A stretch of 64,000 nucleotides of DNA, taken from the NCBI RefSeq assembly GCF_020443705.1, contig NZ_JAIZZK010000014.1, forward strand, positions 36,377 to 100,376, in the 5' to 3' direction. How positions within the stretch are numbered: the first letter of the stretch is position 1; each line of letters starts with the position of its first letter. The notes beneath the pieces were generated by a model. It did not search any database. It was not told the origin of the DNA and saw nothing but the letters and a program-made list of their open reading frames with translations. A program made the position numbers and the translations under genes. This document shows positions 63,145 through 64,000 of the stretch, piece by piece. This DNA comes from Clostridium algoriphilum (lineage in GTDB: Bacteria; Bacillota; Clostridia; Clostridiales; Clostridiaceae).

Positions 63145-63645
63145 TTATGATAATAATCTGTTAATATAGATATCAAAAGTGTAATATATGCCCTTCTCAA
63201 ATTTTTGTTTCTCTCCAATTGCAAACTTTTCCCACTGCTTATCATCATCTAAATTTACTAATACTTTATTGTGTTCATGCATTTTATATATTTTAGTTAT
63301 GTATGCCTTATTGCAATATGAAATTAATTGAGAATAAATAGATTCTCCCCCAATTATAAATATGTCCTCATCATTATACTTTTTCAATTCTTGAAACAGT
63401 TCTTCCAGAGAATAACATAGAATTACACCTTCACATTTGTAGTTTTTGTTCTTGGTAAGCACTATATTAATTCTTTTCTCTAATGGCTTTTTATTTGGTA
63501 GAGATTCAAATGTGGTTCTTCCCATTACAACAACTTTTCCTTGAGTCTTATTTTTAAAATACTTCATATCTTCTGGTATTCTTTCTAGCAAGTTACAATT
63601 GTAACCAATACCCCATTCTAAATCAACCGCCGCTATTAAATTCAT
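63145..63645 (-). CDS. folA: Dihydrofolate reductase
   Basis: A 166-residue DHFR, which reduces dihydrofolate to tetrahydrofolate. It has MNLIAAVDLEWGIGYNCNLL, PEDMKYFKNKT with the catalytic acid (Asp of PED), VVVMGRTTFESLP and DIFIIGGESIYSQL. The near-invariant Trp before this acid (Trp22 in E. coli) is replaced by Glu in the LLERIPED stretch. AGGAGAAG precedes ATG 63645. It lies on the same strand, 280 bases downstream of the 16S gene end. Confidence 0.93.
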   Translation of the reverse strand: MNLIAAVDLEWGIGYNCNLLERIPEDMKYFKNKTQGKVVVMGRTTFESLPNKKPLEKRINIVLTKNKNYKCEGVILCYSLEELFQELKKYNDEDIFIIGGESIYSQLISYCNKAYITKIYKMHEHNKVLVNLDDDKQWEKFAIGEKQKFEKGIYYTFDIYINRLLS

Positions 63646-63739
63646 TTACTTCTCCTTCAATATTTTATTTATGACAAAATCAACAAATTACTATTTATTA
63701 CTTATGCTTTGTACTTATTTGAATAATATACTTTAAGTA

Positions 63740-63792
63740 ATCAAAAAAAATAAAATGACCAATTATAAACACATATTTGCGTTTATACAATT
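63740..63792 (-). terminator. Terminator downstream of the 16S gene
   Basis: On the minus strand AATTGTATAAAC pairs with GTTTATAATT (one bulge) around an eight- to ten-base loop, then GGTCATTTTATTTTTTTT. It lies about 130 bases beyond the 16S 3' end and ahead of folA. Confidence 0.65.
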
Positions 63793-63859
63793 GCTCATTA
63801 AATCTTTTAGACTATTGGTCTCTCAAAATTAAACAGAGAATAGGTACGATTAATTACAA

Positions 63860-63920
63860 TAGATGTTGAAGAATAATTAAATTCTTCTGTTATAAAGACC
63901 GAAGTCTCTATATCTACTCC
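63860..63920 (-). other. Post-16S spacer with two hairpins
   Basis: Directly after the 16S 3' end the minus strand forms TATAGAGAC-TTCG-GTCTTTATA (UUCG tetraloop) and then GAAGAAT/ATTCTTC. Such stems are usual in rRNA spacers as processing structures. No tRNA or 23S start follows. Confidence 0.5.
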
Positions 63921-63922
63921 CT

Positions 63923-64000
63923 AGAAAGGAGGTGATCCAGCCGCAGGTTCTCCTACGGCTACCTTGTTACGACTTCACCCCAATCACCGATCCCACCTTC
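63923..64000 (-). rRNA. 16S rRNA, 3' end (rest beyond window)
   Basis: The reverse complement gives the universal 16S end: GGTGAAGTCGTAACAAGGTA, then GCCGTAGGAGAACCTGCGGC and TGGATCACCTCCTTTCT with the anti-Shine-Dalgarno. Only the last ~78 bases are in the window; the gene continues past 64000. Confidence 0.97.

Overview
The window reads as chromosome of a low-GC, spore-forming, fermentative member of Clostridium or a close relative. The support is AT-rich intergenic DNA, strong GGAGG ribosome sites with frequent TTG/GTG starts, two bifunctional aldehyde/alcohol dehydrogenases, CotS/CotSA spore-coat genes, a PdaA-type deacetylase and many clostridial-style RNA switches. It is mostly conserved core genome. 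I see no insertion sequence, prophage or CRISPR array.

Layout. 1-4.5 kb: 3' part-missing U32 peptidase, a lone glycosyltransferase, a WG-repeat protein and exonuclease III. 5.4-11 kb: spore-coat saccharide cluster (two CotS-like kinase-fold proteins, CotSA-like glycosyltransferase, NAD-sugar epimerase, convergent UDP-glucose dehydrogenase), matching the gene content of the Bacillus ytcABC-cotS-cotSA region. 11.3-18.8 kb: metallo-beta-lactamase-fold hydrolase, SWIM-SNF2 helicase, cold-shock protein, tRNA-Gln(CUG) and tRNA-Glu(CUC), Suv3-like helicase. 19-20.4 kb: a TPP-riboswitch operon whose transporter genes are fused by a deletion. 22-32 kb: arginine and carbamoyl-phosphate block (amino-acid ABC transporter-argG-argH; carAB behind a PyrR-type leader). 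32-38 kb: a relic of an aromatic-acid exporter, a membrane-anchored protein, yfcE plus a UvrD-like/LexA-like fusion, pdaA and a DUF4003 protein. 38-41.4 kb: the complete sigY-yxlCDEFG set, with a terminator and a second ECF promoter splitting it. 41.5-49 kb: paired YdcZ transporters, DbpA-type helicase, YitT relic, DUF4342 protein, OmpR-type two-component pair. 49-57 kb: two nearly identical adhE genes flanking a sigma-54 activator. 57-64 kb: PC4-like protein, UvsE, DUF554 protein, Trp T-box with trpP, a 46-residue protein, OhrR-like regulator, c-di-AMP riboswitch with a LysM/SleB hydrolase, dihydrofolate reductase and the 3' end of a 16S rRNA gene that is not followed by 23S.

How it works together. 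Many units carry a readable control element: TPP riboswitch, PyrR box, candidate ARG box, Trp T-box, c-di-AMP riboswitch, ECF autoregulatory promoters, a -24/-12 promoter with three enhancer palindromes, and Rex-like boxes. The most unusual items are the UvrD-like/LexA-like fusion with a degraded Walker B, the deletion scar under an intact TPP riboswitch, the two adhE copies with different promoters, the internal second sigY-type promoter, a probable ATT start codon, and the solitary 16S gene end. All functions are read from the sequence by eye and family knowledge; no database search was run.
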